NCBI RefSeq assembly: GCF_009753675.1
Contig: NZ_WQLV01000017.1
Location: 1 to 64,000 of the forward strand
Reading direction: 5' to 3'
Origin: Parasedimentitalea huanghaiensis
Lineage (GTDB): Bacteria > Pseudomonadota > Alphaproteobacteria > Rhodobacterales > Rhodobacteraceae
DNA length: 64,000 bases
The position numbers and the translations under genes were made by a program. Below, one piece after another: positions 19,807 to 29,188 of the stretch (position 1 is its first letter; each line of letters starts with the position of its first letter). The notes below the pieces were generated by a model. That model was not told the origin of the DNA. It was given only the letters and a program-made list of their open reading frames with translations, and did not search any database.

Positions 19807-20226
19807 ATGCCCGAACTTGTAGCAGCCTATTCAGTTGCCCTTATTTCCCTGCTGGTCTTTGTTCTTGTTGTTCTGCTGCAGTCTGCGCTGGTAGGCGCGG
19901 CCAAGGCCAAGGCAAACATGACCCCGGGCAGCAACCCCGAACCGGACTACGACAATTCCGTTTACCGGCTGAACAGAAGCCATCAAAACGGCATTGAGAT
20001 CATGCCTGCCGTCGCCGTCGGGGTGTTTGCCTGTATCCTCACCGGGGTATCTGCCTGGTGGGTCAACTTGCTGATGGTGCTGTTTTTGGTTTTGCGGCTG
20101 ATCTACGTCCTGATTTATGCGCAGAACGTAGGTAAGGCGACCCAAGGCGCACGTACATTTGTGTTTGTCGCGGGATGGGCGATGGTTGTTGCGCTGTGTG
20201 TGCTGTCAATCTTGGCGCTGGTCTGA
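19807..20226 (+). CDS. MAPEG family membrane protein
   Basis: About 139 residues with four hydrophobic helices, matching the MAPEG family (membrane-associated proteins in eicosanoid and glutathione metabolism). The conserved segment YRLNRSHQNGIEIMPAVAV holds the N and E residues that bind glutathione in characterised members; LRLIYVLIYAQNVGKA follows. ATG at 19807 has GGAG six bases upstream; an ATG at 19795 is less likely. Sits directly after another glutathione-linked gene, which may be functionally meaningful. Confidence 0.85.
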   Translation: MPELVAAYSVALISLLVFVLVVLLQSALVGAAKAKANMTPGSNPEPDYDNSVYRLNRSHQNGIEIMPAVAVGVFACILTGVSAWWVNLLMVLFLVLRLIYVLIYAQNVGKATQGARTFVFVAGWAMVVALCVLSILALV

Positions 20227-20277
20227 ATTTCGTGAGGTACGCAGAACCAACAGCAGGCCGAGATCTATGTTTCAGAC

Positions 20278-20294
20278 GCATAGCGGCAAGACCG
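20278..20294 (+). promoter_or_regulatory. Shared upstream motif, copy 1 (before DUF1127 gene 1)
   Basis: GCATAGCGGCAAGACCG, matching 15 of 17 positions of the sequence at 20734-20750 before the second DUF1127 gene. A common control site for the two is inferred. Confidence 0.45.
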
Positions 20295-20381
20295 TGATGT
20301 GCGTTGTTTGCGCTGACATCTAATCTTATTTTAGGTCGACAAATGACAGAAGCTGCCGGTCAATGCGGATCGGCCGAATAG

Positions 20382-20609
20382 ATGGACGAACCAATGGAAT
20401 ATGCAATCCCCTCGCAAAGTGCCACCATGAACCTGAGTGGCCGCTTTCAAGCCATTCTGGCGAACGTACGTGCTGCCCGGGCCCGTAAGGCTGCGTTCAA
20501 TCGCGCCTATGCCGAGTTGCAAAGCTTAACAGAAGACGAGTTGATCGAATTTGGTATGCACCGCTCAGATCTGGCTGAAATTGCCCGTCAACAGGTTGAA
20601 GCCGACTGA
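20382..20609 (+). CDS. DUF1127 small protein 1
   Basis: 75 residues with the Arg-rich DUF1127 (YjiS-like) module at the C-terminus: YAELQSLTEDELIEFGMHRS then DLAEIARQQ. Such proteins are small, basic and often stress- or phosphate-responsive; some bind RNA or RNA-related partners in other alphaproteobacteria. ATG at 20382 used; an ATG at 20394 is equally possible. A related gene lies at 20859-21074 with a shared upstream motif. Confidence 0.78.
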   Translation: MDEPMEYAIPSQSATMNLSGRFQAILANVRAARARKAAFNRAYAELQSLTEDELIEFGMHRSDLAEIARQQVEAD

Positions 20610-20626
20610 ACCTTAGGCCGGTGAAC

Positions 20627-20651
20627 GGTGCGTGCTAGCACGCACCCTACG
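20627..20651. repeat. 25-bp palindromic repeat, copy 1
   Basis: GGTGCGTGC-TA-GCACGCACC is a perfect 20-base palindrome, followed by CTACG. The same 25 bases with three changes occur at 36346-36370. Both lie just after a gene, the typical position of a dispersed extragenic palindrome. Confidence 0.7.
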
Positions 20652-20662
20652 ACATGACGATG

Positions 20663-20690
20663 CGCCCACGGGAAACCGGGGGCGTTTTGC
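20663..20690 (+). terminator. Probable terminator after DUF1127 gene 1
   Basis: CGCCC, A, CGG, GAAA, CCG, G, GGGCG followed by TTTT: an 8-bp stem with one mismatch. Confidence 0.65.
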
Positions 20691-20733
20691 ATTTTCGTAC
20701 CTTTAGCAAGGTTGGGCTTTGCATGTCCTCAGT

Positions 20734-20750
20734 GCATAGCGGCTTGACCG
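20734..20750 (+). promoter_or_regulatory. Shared upstream motif, copy 2 (before DUF1127 gene 2)
   Basis: GCATAGCGGCTTGACCG, 125 bases before the ATG; copy 1 is at 20278-20294, 104 bases before its gene. Confidence 0.45.
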
Positions 20751-20858
20751 AACTGGCATTTGTGGAGTGCACCAGAGATGGCGTATTCAAAATGCAGCTT
20801 AACAAGGCACACAAACAGTACCGGGGAATGGGTCCCGGTAAAGAGTAAGGACAATAAC

Positions 20859-21074
20859 ATGGCTCACGCAATCAATTCCGCTTCTACCGGCCTTAACCTG
20901 ATCGCACGCATCCGTGGGTTCTTTGAGGCTGCTGCAACATCCTGGGTTCAGGCCAGCGAATACAAGCGTACCTACGCGGAGCTGGACAAGCTGACAGGCC
21001 GTGAACTGGCCGACATTGGCGTTCGCCGCTGCGATATCGCCGAAATCTCCCGCATCCACGTATACGGCAAGTAA
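20859..21074 (+). CDS. DUF1127 small protein 2
   Basis: 71 residues; the C-terminal YAELDKLTGRELADIGVRRC followed by DIAEISR is a DUF1127 module. ATG at 20859 with TAAGGA upstream. It is a diverged tandem paralogue of the gene at 20382-20609 and has its own terminator. The exact role is unknown; family members are conserved in alphaproteobacteria and often abundant transcripts. Confidence 0.85.
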   Translation: MAHAINSASTGLNLIARIRGFFEAAATSWVQASEYKRTYAELDKLTGRELADIGVRRCDIAEISRIHVYGK

Positions 21075-21125
21075 TTCCCGAATTCATTCGACCCTTTTCC
21101 TCCTCCCTTGGGTTTGAGTGACCAG

Positions 21126-21153
21126 AAACGCCTCCGCACTGCGGGGGCGTTTT
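21126..21153 (+). terminator. Intrinsic terminator after DUF1127 gene 2
   Basis: AAACGCC, T, CCGC, ACT, GCGG, G, GGCGTTT then TCTG: 11 pairs with one opposed mismatch. Confidence 0.85.
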
Positions 21154-21236
21154 CTGTTGGTGGGTCGTGACGTTAGATTTGCCTTCTGTTGCCGCTGAAT
21201 CTAGCTCTGGTTCGTCACAACAAAGGAGCGCGTGAT

Positions 21237-22235
21237 ATGCTACGCTGGGCTGTTCTGGGAACAGGGTTTATCTCCAACGCTGTGGCGACAGCCATCCAGC
21301 AAAGTGACGGGTCAGACCTATGGACCATCGCCGGACGAAATCAGGACGCCGTGCAGGCGTTTCAGCGCCAATTCCAGATTCCAAACCACTCTATCGGTTA
21401 CGAGGGCGCACTCAGTGACCCAAATGTCGATGTGGTCTATATTGGCCTGCCCAACCACGTACATCACACGCTGACTGCTCAGGCTGCGGCCAGTGGCAAG
21501 GCGGTCCTGAGTGAGAAGTCGCTGACCACCACTATGGATCAAGCCCACCAGCTGGTCACTGCAGTACAGAGCCACAAAACTTTCTTCGTGGAGGGTTTAA
21601 TGTATCTGGCCCATCCGCTGTATCACCGCCTGCAAGAGGTGCTGCTGGACGGTCGCCTAGGCGAGCTGCGCGCCATCCAGGGATTTTACGCCGCTGATAT
21701 CTGGCAAGTGACCAATCCGTTGGGGCGCGGCACCCTGTACAATCTTGGTTGTTACCCCACCTCGCTGATGCATCTTGTGGTGCAGACCATGTGCGGCGAG
21801 GAGATGTTTGCCACCCGCCGCCTGAGTGGCTTTGGCAATGTCGCGGACCACGACGATACCATCTGCGACGCGGCGGTGACCGCCCAGTTTGGCAATGGTG
21901 TGTTGGCCAGTCTACACTCCACCGACAGCTACGGCATGGCGCACGGCTTTTCCATCAGCGGCAGCAAGGGCGTGCTGCGGTTCGTCACCAACCCGTGGCT
22001 GCCCGTACCCGGCGCCAACCACCTGCAGTGGTGCCCCTATGACGGTGCGGTTGAGGACATCTATGTCGAAACCGGGTATGACGCCTTCTATCATCAGATC
22101 AAAATGGTCGAACAGAACCTCTCCCAAAACCGGACCGAGGCACAGCGCCCGTCGCCCCGCCTGCAGGATTCGGTTGAGATCATGGCGTTCCTGACCGAGT
22201 GGGAGGCCCTGTGTCTGAACAGGGCTGCGGATTAA
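21237..22235 (+). CDS. Gfo/Idh/MocA family oxidoreductase
   Basis: 332 residues with an N-terminal Rossmann fold (AVLGTGFISNAVATAI) and the family EK motif (LSEKSLTTTMDQA, where the usual Pro after EK is Ser), then a C-terminal alpha/beta domain starting near VEGLMYLAHPLYHRLQEV. Members oxidise sugars, inositols or related compounds with NAD(P). ATG at 21237 has AAAGGAG nine bases upstream; the reading frame continues upstream without conservation. No sugar transporter or kinase is adjacent, so the substrate is open. Confidence 0.88.
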   Translation: MLRWAVLGTGFISNAVATAIQQSDGSDLWTIAGRNQDAVQAFQRQFQIPNHSIGYEGALSDPNVDVVYIGLPNHVHHTLTAQAAASGKAVLSEKSLTTTMDQAHQLVTAVQSHKTFFVEGLMYLAHPLYHRLQEVLLDGRLGELRAIQGFYAADIWQVTNPLGRGTLYNLGCYPTSLMHLVVQTMCGEEMFATRRLSGFGNVADHDDTICDAAVTAQFGNGVLASLHSTDSYGMAHGFSISGSKGVLRFVTNPWLPVPGANHLQWCPYDGAVEDIYVETGYDAFYHQIKMVEQNLSQNRTEAQRPSPRLQDSVEIMAFLTEWEALCLNRAAD

Positions 22236-22602
22236 CCCTGTTGCGCAGCCAGCGGACGCCCTGCTCAGGAAACTGAAACCGTCGAGCTGTAGTTTCCTAA
22301 TTGATCGCGATCTAGCCGGGCTTGGCACCCCGGCCACACCCGGAGCCTGGCCCTCGCAAAGAAGGGCGCGCAACTGAACCGTTCCTTGCACGGGGCATTC
22401 CCCCGTCTGCATCCACCCCGGCGGCGCCGCCACTCCTATCCGGCCCACCCGTTAAACATGGACCAGCACGACAGAAACCGACAGGGCAGGGGCCTTGGCG
22501 GGTGAAGGTGTTTGGGAATTATTTTTACTTGAAGAGCTGGGGGCGTCTAAGGTCCATTGGAAGTTCAATTGAAAGACATAGATTTTTTAGTCGGAGAAAA
22601 GT
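22236..22602. other. Intergenic region before the GreA-like gene
   Basis: GC-rich in its first two thirds, then AT-rich from about 22510. Two hairpins stand out: AGGAAACT (22267-22274) with AGTTTCCT (22291-22298), and GCCGGG (22315-22320) with CCCGGC (22329-22334). Neither has a T tail. No gene was found. Confidence 0.5.
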
Positions 22603-23094
22603 GTGAGAATATTTGAGGAACGGAATTATCAAAGCTATCGGATCTGGGATCTTGAGGAGGAGGTCGAGCAGAGCGTGGAAAAGTTCATGGAACTTGCCCA
22701 AATTTTTGATGAGCTGGTGAATTGCAGAAAGGCAACTCCGCGTGTTCGGCTGCTAATACATGACGTTAGAGGACATCTTGAAAAGCTAATTTCGAAGGTT
22801 TCCAATGCTGAGAAGTCGACAGCGTTGGTTGCTGAAGTTGTCGAGACTACATCGGATGATGTCGATAGAAGCAAAATTGTTGAGATGAACGACCTAGTGT
22901 ATCTTTCCAATGGCCACAAAATACAGTTTGGACGGGCAAAAACTAGTACTGATCCCTTGGTGATTTTTCATGACACTCGCCATGTATTGGCTGACAGCAT
23001 CTTGGGGGCAAGCATTGGTGAGAGAATTGAGTTACTAAATGGCAAGGAGGTGACAATTGAAGGGATTGGAAAACTTGCAATGCTTACTGAGTGA
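22603..23094 (+). CDS. Unknown protein with a GreA/GreB-like C-terminal segment
   Basis: 163 residues, GTG start with GGAGA upstream. The N-terminal ~70 residues are helical and charged (LEEEVEQSVEKFMELAQIF). The C-terminal ~45 residues (RHVLADSILGASIGERIEL, then GKEVTIEGIGKL) resemble the C-terminal FKBP-like domain of GreA/GreB/Rnk, where an S-x-LG-x-ALLG-x-x-x-GD pattern is usual. The match is partial: the acidic finger of true Gre factors cannot be identified. If right it may bind RNA polymerase. It is AT-rich and sits immediately upstream of the rplO promoter. Confidence 0.5.
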   Translation: MRIFEERNYQSYRIWDLEEEVEQSVEKFMELAQIFDELVNCRKATPRVRLLIHDVRGHLEKLISKVSNAEKSTALVAEVVETTSDDVDRSKIVEMNDLVYLSNGHKIQFGRAKTSTDPLVIFHDTRHVLADSILGASIGERIELLNGKEVTIEGIGKLAMLTE

Positions 23095-23147
23095 ATATTC
23101 TAATCACGATACCTGCATCTAGTATTGAAGCCCGTTGCCCTTATCCC

Positions 23148-23176
23148 TTGATCCACCACCCCAACAGGTCTATAGG
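23148..23176 (+). promoter_or_regulatory. Probable promoter of the rplO-secY-adk block
   Basis: TTGATC at 23148-23153, 17 bases and TATAGG at 23171-23176. A hairpin (ACCCGG, 7-base loop, CCGGGT at 23178-23196) follows at the predicted start of the leader. Confidence 0.68.
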
Positions 23177-23274
23177 CACCCGGTGGCCATCCGGGTCACG
23201 AGAATCAAAATCACTATATGCCGTGGTTGGCCCGAATTCGCTTCGTGGGTCACATCCGGCCAAGGAGAAGCGAT

Positions 23275-23748
23275 ATGAGACTTAACGAACTGAGCGACAA
23301 CCCAGGCGCAACTAAAAAACGCAAGCGCATTGGCCGTGGTCCGGGTTCCGGCACCGGTAAAATGGGTGGCCGTGGTATCAAAGGTCAAAAATCCCGTTCG
23401 GGTGTTGCGATTAAAGGTTTTGAAGGCGGTCAGATGCCTTTGTACCAGCGTCTGCCAAAGCGTGGCTTCAACAAGCCAAACCGCAAGGCATTTGCAGTCA
23501 TCAACCTGGGCCTGATCCAGAAATTCATCGACCTGGGCAAACTTGACGCCAAGTCGATCACTGAAGATTCGCTGGTCGAATCGGGTGTTGTTCGTCGCAA
23601 GCTGGACGGTATCCGCGTTCTGGCCAAAGGCGAAATCACTGCCAAAGCCACAATCTCTGTAACCGGTGCCTCTAAGGCGGCTGTTGAAGCAGTAGAAAAG
23701 GCAGGCGGCGCCCTGACCGTAGTGGCAAAAGAAGCCGCAGCTGAGTAA
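23275..23748 (+). CDS. rplO: 50S ribosomal protein L15
   Basis: L15 is a late 50S assembly protein. [20 protein letters not shown] and the Gly-rich [18 protein letters not shown] identify it. ATG at 23275 with AAGGAG upstream gives 157 residues. It is the first gene of a block with secY and adk but is followed by a strong terminator hairpin. Confidence 0.98.
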   Translation: MRLNELSDNPGATKKRKRIGRGPGSGTGKMGGRGIKGQKSRSGVAIKGFEGGQMPLYQRLPKRGFNKPNRKAFAVINLGLIQKFIDLGKLDAKSITEDSLVESGVVRRKLDGIRVLAKGEITAKATISVTGASKAAVEAVEKAGGALTVVAKEAAAE

Positions 23749-23800
23749 GCCCTTGTGAGCGGCAACAATGCCGCTTACATAGTCTCCAGTTTTCCAATTG

Positions 23801-23840
23801 ACGCCGCCCGAGCCGGAAAACGGCTCCGGGCGGCGTTTTC
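23801..23840 (+). terminator. Strong terminator hairpin between rplO and secY
   Basis: ACGCCGCCCG-A-GCCG, GAAAA loop, CGGC-T-(C)-CGGGCGGCGT, then TTTT: about 15 pairs with a single bulge, ending 24 bases before the secY ATG. Partial read-through is needed unless secY has its own promoter, which I could not find. Confidence 0.85.
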
Positions 23841-23860
23841 GCAATAAAGAGACCTTTTTC

Positions 23861-25221
<1,361 letters not shown>

Positions 25222-25225
<4 letters not shown>

Positions 25226-25863
25226 ATATTATCCTTCTAGGACCACCGGGTGCCGGCAAAGGCACCCAAGCGCGCCATCTGGTTGACACCCGTGGCATGG
25301 TACAGCTCAGCACCGGAGATATGCTGCGCGATGCCAAGTCCAGCGGGACTGAGATGGGTAAGAAAGTCGCGGCCATCATGGATGCCGGCAAGCTGGTCAC
25401 GGACGAGATCGTCATTGGCTTGATCGAGGAGAAACTGTCTGCCGAACCTGGCGCTGGTTTTATTTTCGACGGCTTCCCACGCACACTTGCTCAGGCTGAC
25501 GCACTGGCGGCTTTGCTCGCCAAACTGGGCCAGTCACTGCACACCGTGATCGAAATGCGGGTCGACGACGATGCGCTGGTTAAGCGGATCACCGGTCGCT
25601 TTACCTGTGGCGATTGTGGTGAAGTTTACCACGACGAAACCAAACCAACGGCTGAGGACGGCAAATGTGACAACTGCGGGAGTACCAACATGGTGCGGCG
25701 CGCAGATGACAACGAAGACAGCCTGCGCACCCGTTTGATGGAATACTACAAAAAGACCTCGCCGCTGATTGGCTATTACTATGCCAAGGGCGACCTGCGT
25801 CCCGTCAATGGTCTGGCTGACATCACCGAAGTGCAAAAGTCGATCGAGGCCATTCTGGGCTGA
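25222..25863 (+). CDS. adk: Adenylate kinase with zinc-type LID
   Basis: Converts ATP and AMP to two ADP. The P-loop [14 protein letters not shown], the AMP-binding [14 protein letters not shown] and the LID region are clear. The LID carries two CxxC pairs (CGDC and CDNC), as in zinc-binding kinases of Gram-positive bacteria, so a structural zinc is expected. 213 residues; ATGA overlap with secY. Confidence 0.97.
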
Positions 25864-25893
25864 TCAACGCATTGGTAGGTTGATAACCAATTG

Positions 25894-25919
25894 GGGCTAG
25901 GACATTCCTAGCCCTTTTT
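25894..25919 (+). terminator. Intrinsic terminator after adk
   Basis: GGGCTAGGA, CAT, TCCTAGCCC followed by TTTTT: a perfect 9-bp stem. Confidence 0.92.
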
Positions 25920-25937
25920 GATTCAGGAACCCAATTT

Positions 25938-26318
25938 ATGCCAATTCGTCCCGCTCTTTGTATTGCCGCCCTTTGTGTTGCCGCCCCGGCCGTATCAGCT
26001 CAGGTCCTAGTTGATGACCTCCGCGCCTGTGCAATGATGAAGGAGGAGCATGGATTGCTCGATTTCGCGAGCGAAGGCGGGCTGATCCTGGACCCATATG
26101 GTTTCAACTCGATGGAGCTCTATTGCCTGTTTTCACCGGAGCTGACCTTTAACTGGGACAGTTACCATGTTTCGACTCATGTGGGGCAGTGCGAGTATCC
26201 AGGTCCGGACTACGAACCCAAGCTGTTCACCTTTGTGATGAGCAATGAGGAGCCTGGGGTGGTGAAGCTCTATGACGGATCAGATGAGCCGACCCGGTTC
26301 AATTCCTGCGCGAACTGA
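25938..26318 (+). CDS. Small exported protein of unknown function
   Basis: 126 residues beginning with a signal peptide (MPIRPALCIAALCVAAPAVS, cleavage near SAQ), so the mature protein should be periplasmic. The mature part has four Cys (in RACAMM, YCLF, GQCEYP and SCAN), which could form two disulfides. No family was recognised. It lies between adk and the rpsM block and is another example of unrelated genes placed in ribosomal junctions. Confidence 0.72.
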   Translation: MPIRPALCIAALCVAAPAVSAQVLVDDLRACAMMKEEHGLLDFASEGGLILDPYGFNSMELYCLFSPELTFNWDSYHVSTHVGQCEYPGPDYEPKLFTFVMSNEEPGVVKLYDGSDEPTRFNSCAN

Positions 26319-26515
26319 CTCTATCTGATTGGTTGCGCTAGCAATGATCTGTAGCGTCAATCAAAAGGTGGGTTGACGATCCTTAAAATACCTCATACCC
26401 AAGCCCATCCCTACGGGGAATCAATTCCTGTGGGTGGGTTTAACTCATCTGCAAAACTACCTCTAAAATACTGGGCCAAACGGCATTGCTGCCACAGCCT
26501 AGTGTTGTGAAAAAA

Positions 26516-26535
26516 GGTTCCGGTACTACGGAACC
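26516..26535 (+). other. Leader hairpin before rpsM
   Basis: GGTTCCG, GTACTA, CGGAACC, a perfect 7-bp stem 21 bases before the GTG start. A candidate for translational control. A promoter further up (TTGACG at 26373) lacks a good -10. Confidence 0.45.
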
Positions 26536-26556
26536 GCAACAAAAGGAACGTATAAC

Positions 26557-26925
26557 GTGGCACGTATTGCCGGCGTAAACATCCCGACTGCAAAGCGGGT
26601 TCCAATCGCCCTTACCTATATCACCGGAATCGGTAACACCACGGCTCAGGCCATTTGCGAAGCCGTAGGCATCGAAATGACCCGTCGTGTTAATGAGCTG
26701 ACCGACGCCGAAGTTCTGAAAATTCGCGAGCACATCGACGCCAACGTCGAAGTGGAAGGCGATCTTCGCCGCGAAACAACCATGAACATCAAACGTCTGA
26801 TGGATCTGGGTTGCTACCGTGGCCTGCGTCACCGTCGTAACCTGCCTGTTCGTGGTCAGCGGACCCACACCAACGCTCGTACTCGCAAAGGCCCTGCACG
26901 GGCTATTGCTGGTAAGAAGAAGTAA
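26557..26925 (+). CDS. rpsM: 30S ribosomal protein S13
   Basis: S13 of the 30S head bridges to the 50S subunit. [20 protein letters not shown] at the start and [18 protein letters not shown] at the end are diagnostic. The start codon is GTG, with AAAGGAA upstream. 122 residues; 15 bases from rpsK. Confidence 0.97.
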   Translation: MARIAGVNIPTAKRVPIALTYITGIGNTTAQAICEAVGIEMTRRVNELTDAEVLKIREHIDANVEVEGDLRRETTMNIKRLMDLGCYRGLRHRRNLPVRGQRTHTNARTRKGPARAIAGKKK

Positions 26926-26940
26926 GGGAGGGTTTGATCA

Positions 26941-27330
26941 ATGGCACGCGATAAGACTCGTACGAAGAAAAAAGAGCGTAAGAACATCGCCTCCGGCGTT
27001 GCTCACGTTAACAGCTCGTTCAACAACACCAAGATCCTCATCTCGGATGTTCAAGGTAACGCAATTTCCTGGTCTTCGGCTGGTACCTGCGGCTTCAAAG
27101 GCTCGCGGAAATCCACACCGTACGCCGCTCAGCTGGCTGCAGAAGATGCAGGCAAAAAAGCACAGGAACATGGTGTTAAAACTCTGGAAGTCGAAGTTCA
27201 GGGCCCCGGTGGCGGTCGTGAATCCGCGCTGCGCGCTTTGGCAGCAATCGGCTTCAACATCACATCGATCCGTGATGTGACTCCGATGGCACACAATGGT
27301 TGCCGTCCGCCGAAGCGCCGCCGCGTCTAA
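26941..27330 (+). CDS. rpsK: 30S ribosomal protein S11
   Basis: S11 lies near the mRNA exit. [20 protein letters not shown] and [18 protein letters not shown] are typical; 129 residues. Followed at 118 bases by rpoA; rpsD, which follows rpsK in E. coli, is not here, as usual in alphaproteobacteria. Confidence 0.98.
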   Translation: MARDKTRTKKKERKNIASGVAHVNSSFNNTKILISDVQGNAISWSSAGTCGFKGSRKSTPYAAQLAAEDAGKKAQEHGVKTLEVEVQGPGGGRESALRALAAIGFNITSIRDVTPMAHNGCRPPKRRRV

Positions 27331-27447
27331 GCGACACAATTTATCGCTGGGGTCCTGTGTTTTTTGCATGGGCCCCAGTTTGTCATTAGAAACCTCGGGC
27401 GCCTGAACCTACCGGACATGGGGTACAGGCAGGAATGGAGGGAACGC

Positions 27448-28464
27448 ATGATCCATAAGAATTGGGCAGAACTGATCAAGCCGACACAGCTTGAAGTTAA
27501 GCCGGGCAACGACCCAGCACGCCAGGCGACTGTTGTCGCTGAGCCGCTGGAACGTGGCTTTGGTCTGACCCTGGGCAACGCCCTGCGCCGTATTCTGATG
27601 AGCTCGCTGCAAGGCGCTGCCATCACATCCGTACAGATCGATAACGTTCTGCACGAATTTTCCAGCGTTGCCGGTGTGCGTGAAGACGTCACCGACATCA
27701 TTCTGAACCTCAAAGGCGTTTGCCTGCGGATGGAAGTCGAAGGCCCTAAGCGTCTGTCGATCAATGCCAAAGGCCCAGCTGTTGTGACTGCTGGTGACAT
27801 CTCTGAGTCCGCTGGTATCGAGATCCTGAACCGCGACCATGTGATCTGTCACCTGGACGACGGCGCTGATTTGTTCATGGAACTGACTGTGAACACTGGC
27901 AACGGTTATGTTTCGGCTGAGAAGAACAAGCCGGAAGATGCACCTATCGGCCTGATCCCGATCGACGCAATCTACTCGCCGGTCAAAAAAGTTTCGTACG
28001 ACGTTCAGCCGACCCGCGAAGGTCAGGTTCTGGACTATGACAAACTGACCATGAAGATTGATACCGATGGTTCGATCACGCCGGACGACGCTGTTGCTTT
28101 TGCTGCGCGTATCCTGCAGGACCAGCTGTCGATCTTCGTGAACTTCGACGAGCCAGAGTCGGCATCGCGTCAGGACGAAGACGACGGTCTCGAGTTCAAC
28201 CCGCTTCTGTTGAAGAAAGTGGACGAACTGGAACTGTCTGTACGTTCGGCAAACTGTCTGAAGAACGACAACATTGTCTACATCGGCGATCTGATCCAGA
28301 AAACCGAAGCAGAAATGCTGCGTACTCCAAACTTCGGCCGCAAGTCGCTGAACGAGATCAAGGAAGTGCTTTCGGGCATGGGTCTGCATCTCGGCATGGA
28401 CGTCGAGGACTGGCCACCGGACAACATCGAAGATCTGGCGAAAAAGTTCGAAGACTCGTTCTAA
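27448..28464 (+). CDS. rpoA: DNA-directed RNA polymerase subunit alpha
   Basis: RNA polymerase alpha, which starts core assembly and contacts UP elements and activators. N-terminal dimerisation domain: [19 protein letters not shown] with short neighbours; C-terminal domain: [19 protein letters not shown] and [17 protein letters not shown] at 27448 after GGAGGG gives the standard 338 residues. Confidence 0.97.
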   Translation: MIHKNWAELIKPTQLEVKPGNDPARQATVVAEPLERGFGLTLGNALRRILMSSLQGAAITSVQIDNVLHEFSSVAGVREDVTDIILNLKGVCLRMEVEGPKRLSINAKGPAVVTAGDISESAGIEILNRDHVICHLDDGADLFMELTVNTGNGYVSAEKNKPEDAPIGLIPIDAIYSPVKKVSYDVQPTREGQVLDYDKLTMKIDTDGSITPDDAVAFAARILQDQLSIFVNFDEPESASRQDEDDGLEFNPLLLKKVDELELSVRSANCLKNDNIVYIGDLIQKTEAEMLRTPNFGRKSLNEIKEVLSGMGLHLGMDVEDWPPDNIEDLAKKFEDSF

Positions 28465-28483
28465 TAGGGCTGGTCAAGAGATT

Positions 28484-28506
28484 GGAGAGGGCGTAAAGCC
28501 CTCTCC
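28484..28506 (+). other. Hairpin between rpoA and rplQ
   Basis: GGAGAGGGC, GTAAA, GCCCTCTCC, a perfect 9-bp stem in the 147-base gap. No T tail, so probably not a terminator; it could protect or process the mRNA. Confidence 0.5.
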
Positions 28507-28611
28507 GCAATGCCCACAATGGTGGGGACGACTGGGCAATATTGCCCCAAGGAGAGGGACTGACCCGCATCGGTCTCCAGACAAAGCAAAACCTGAAGAA
28601 GGAATTCGAAA

Positions 28612-29034
28612 ATGCGTCATAAACGTGGTTATCGCCGCCTGAATCGTACACATGAGCACCGTAAAGCTCTGTTCTCGAACATGGCTGGCTCGCTCATCGA
28701 GCACGAGCAGATCAAAACAACTCTGCCAAAAGCAAAAGAATTGCGTCCAATCATCGAAAAGATGATCACGCTGGCAAAACGTGGCGACCTGCACGCCCGT
28801 CGTCAGGCCGCATCCAAGTTGAAAGAAGACCAGTACGTCAGCAAATTGTTCGACATCCTGGGTCCACGCTACAAGGACCGTCAGGGCGGATACGTCCGCG
28901 TTCTGAAAGCTGGTTTCCGGTATGGCGACATGGCACCGATGGCGATTATCGAATTTGTTGACCGCGACCGCGACGCCAAAGGCGCAGCCGACAAGGCGCG
29001 TGTTGCAGCTGCAGAAGTTGCTGCCGAAGAATAA
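28612..29034 (+). CDS. rplQ: 50S ribosomal protein L17
   Basis: L17 near the tunnel exit. [20 protein letters not shown] and [20 protein letters not shown] identify it; 140 residues with an Ala-rich tail. It ends the last ribosomal block. A frameshifted copy of its 3' end, with the following terminator, recurs 2.8 kb downstream beyond an MCP gene. Confidence 0.98.
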   Translation: MRHKRGYRRLNRTHEHRKALFSNMAGSLIEHEQIKTTLPKAKELRPIIEKMITLAKRGDLHARRQAASKLKEDQYVSKLFDILGPRYKDRQGGYVRVLKAGFRYGDMAPMAIIEFVDRDRDAKGAADKARVAAAEVAAEE

Positions 29035-29060
29035 TAATTTCAGTCTGATCTGAGATTGCC

Positions 29061-29093
29061 AAGCCCTCGTTCCAGCCGGACCGGGGGCTTTGT
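29061..29093 (+). terminator. Terminator after rplQ
   Basis: AAGCCC-T-CG, loop, CG-G-GGGCTT then TTGTC. The T tail is short. A diverged copy is at 31903-31935. Confidence 0.65.
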
Positions 29094-29188
29094 CGTGCTG
29101 TGATCTATCTTGTTTTTATGGCCAATTAGGAATGGGTAATCAGATTATGTTCTGCTTCTTGCATCAGCAGTAAGAGTAGGACGATGAA

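Noticed and set aside
22322-22606. Reading frame of 94 codons before the GreA-like gene
   Set aside because: Proline- and arginine-rich without pattern, no ribosome binding site, overlaps two hairpins.
26373-26401. Promoter of rpsM of the same TATAG type
   Set aside because: TTGACG is good, but the bases 15-17 downstream (CATACC, ATACCC, TACCCA) do not give a convincing -10, so it was not listed as a promoter.
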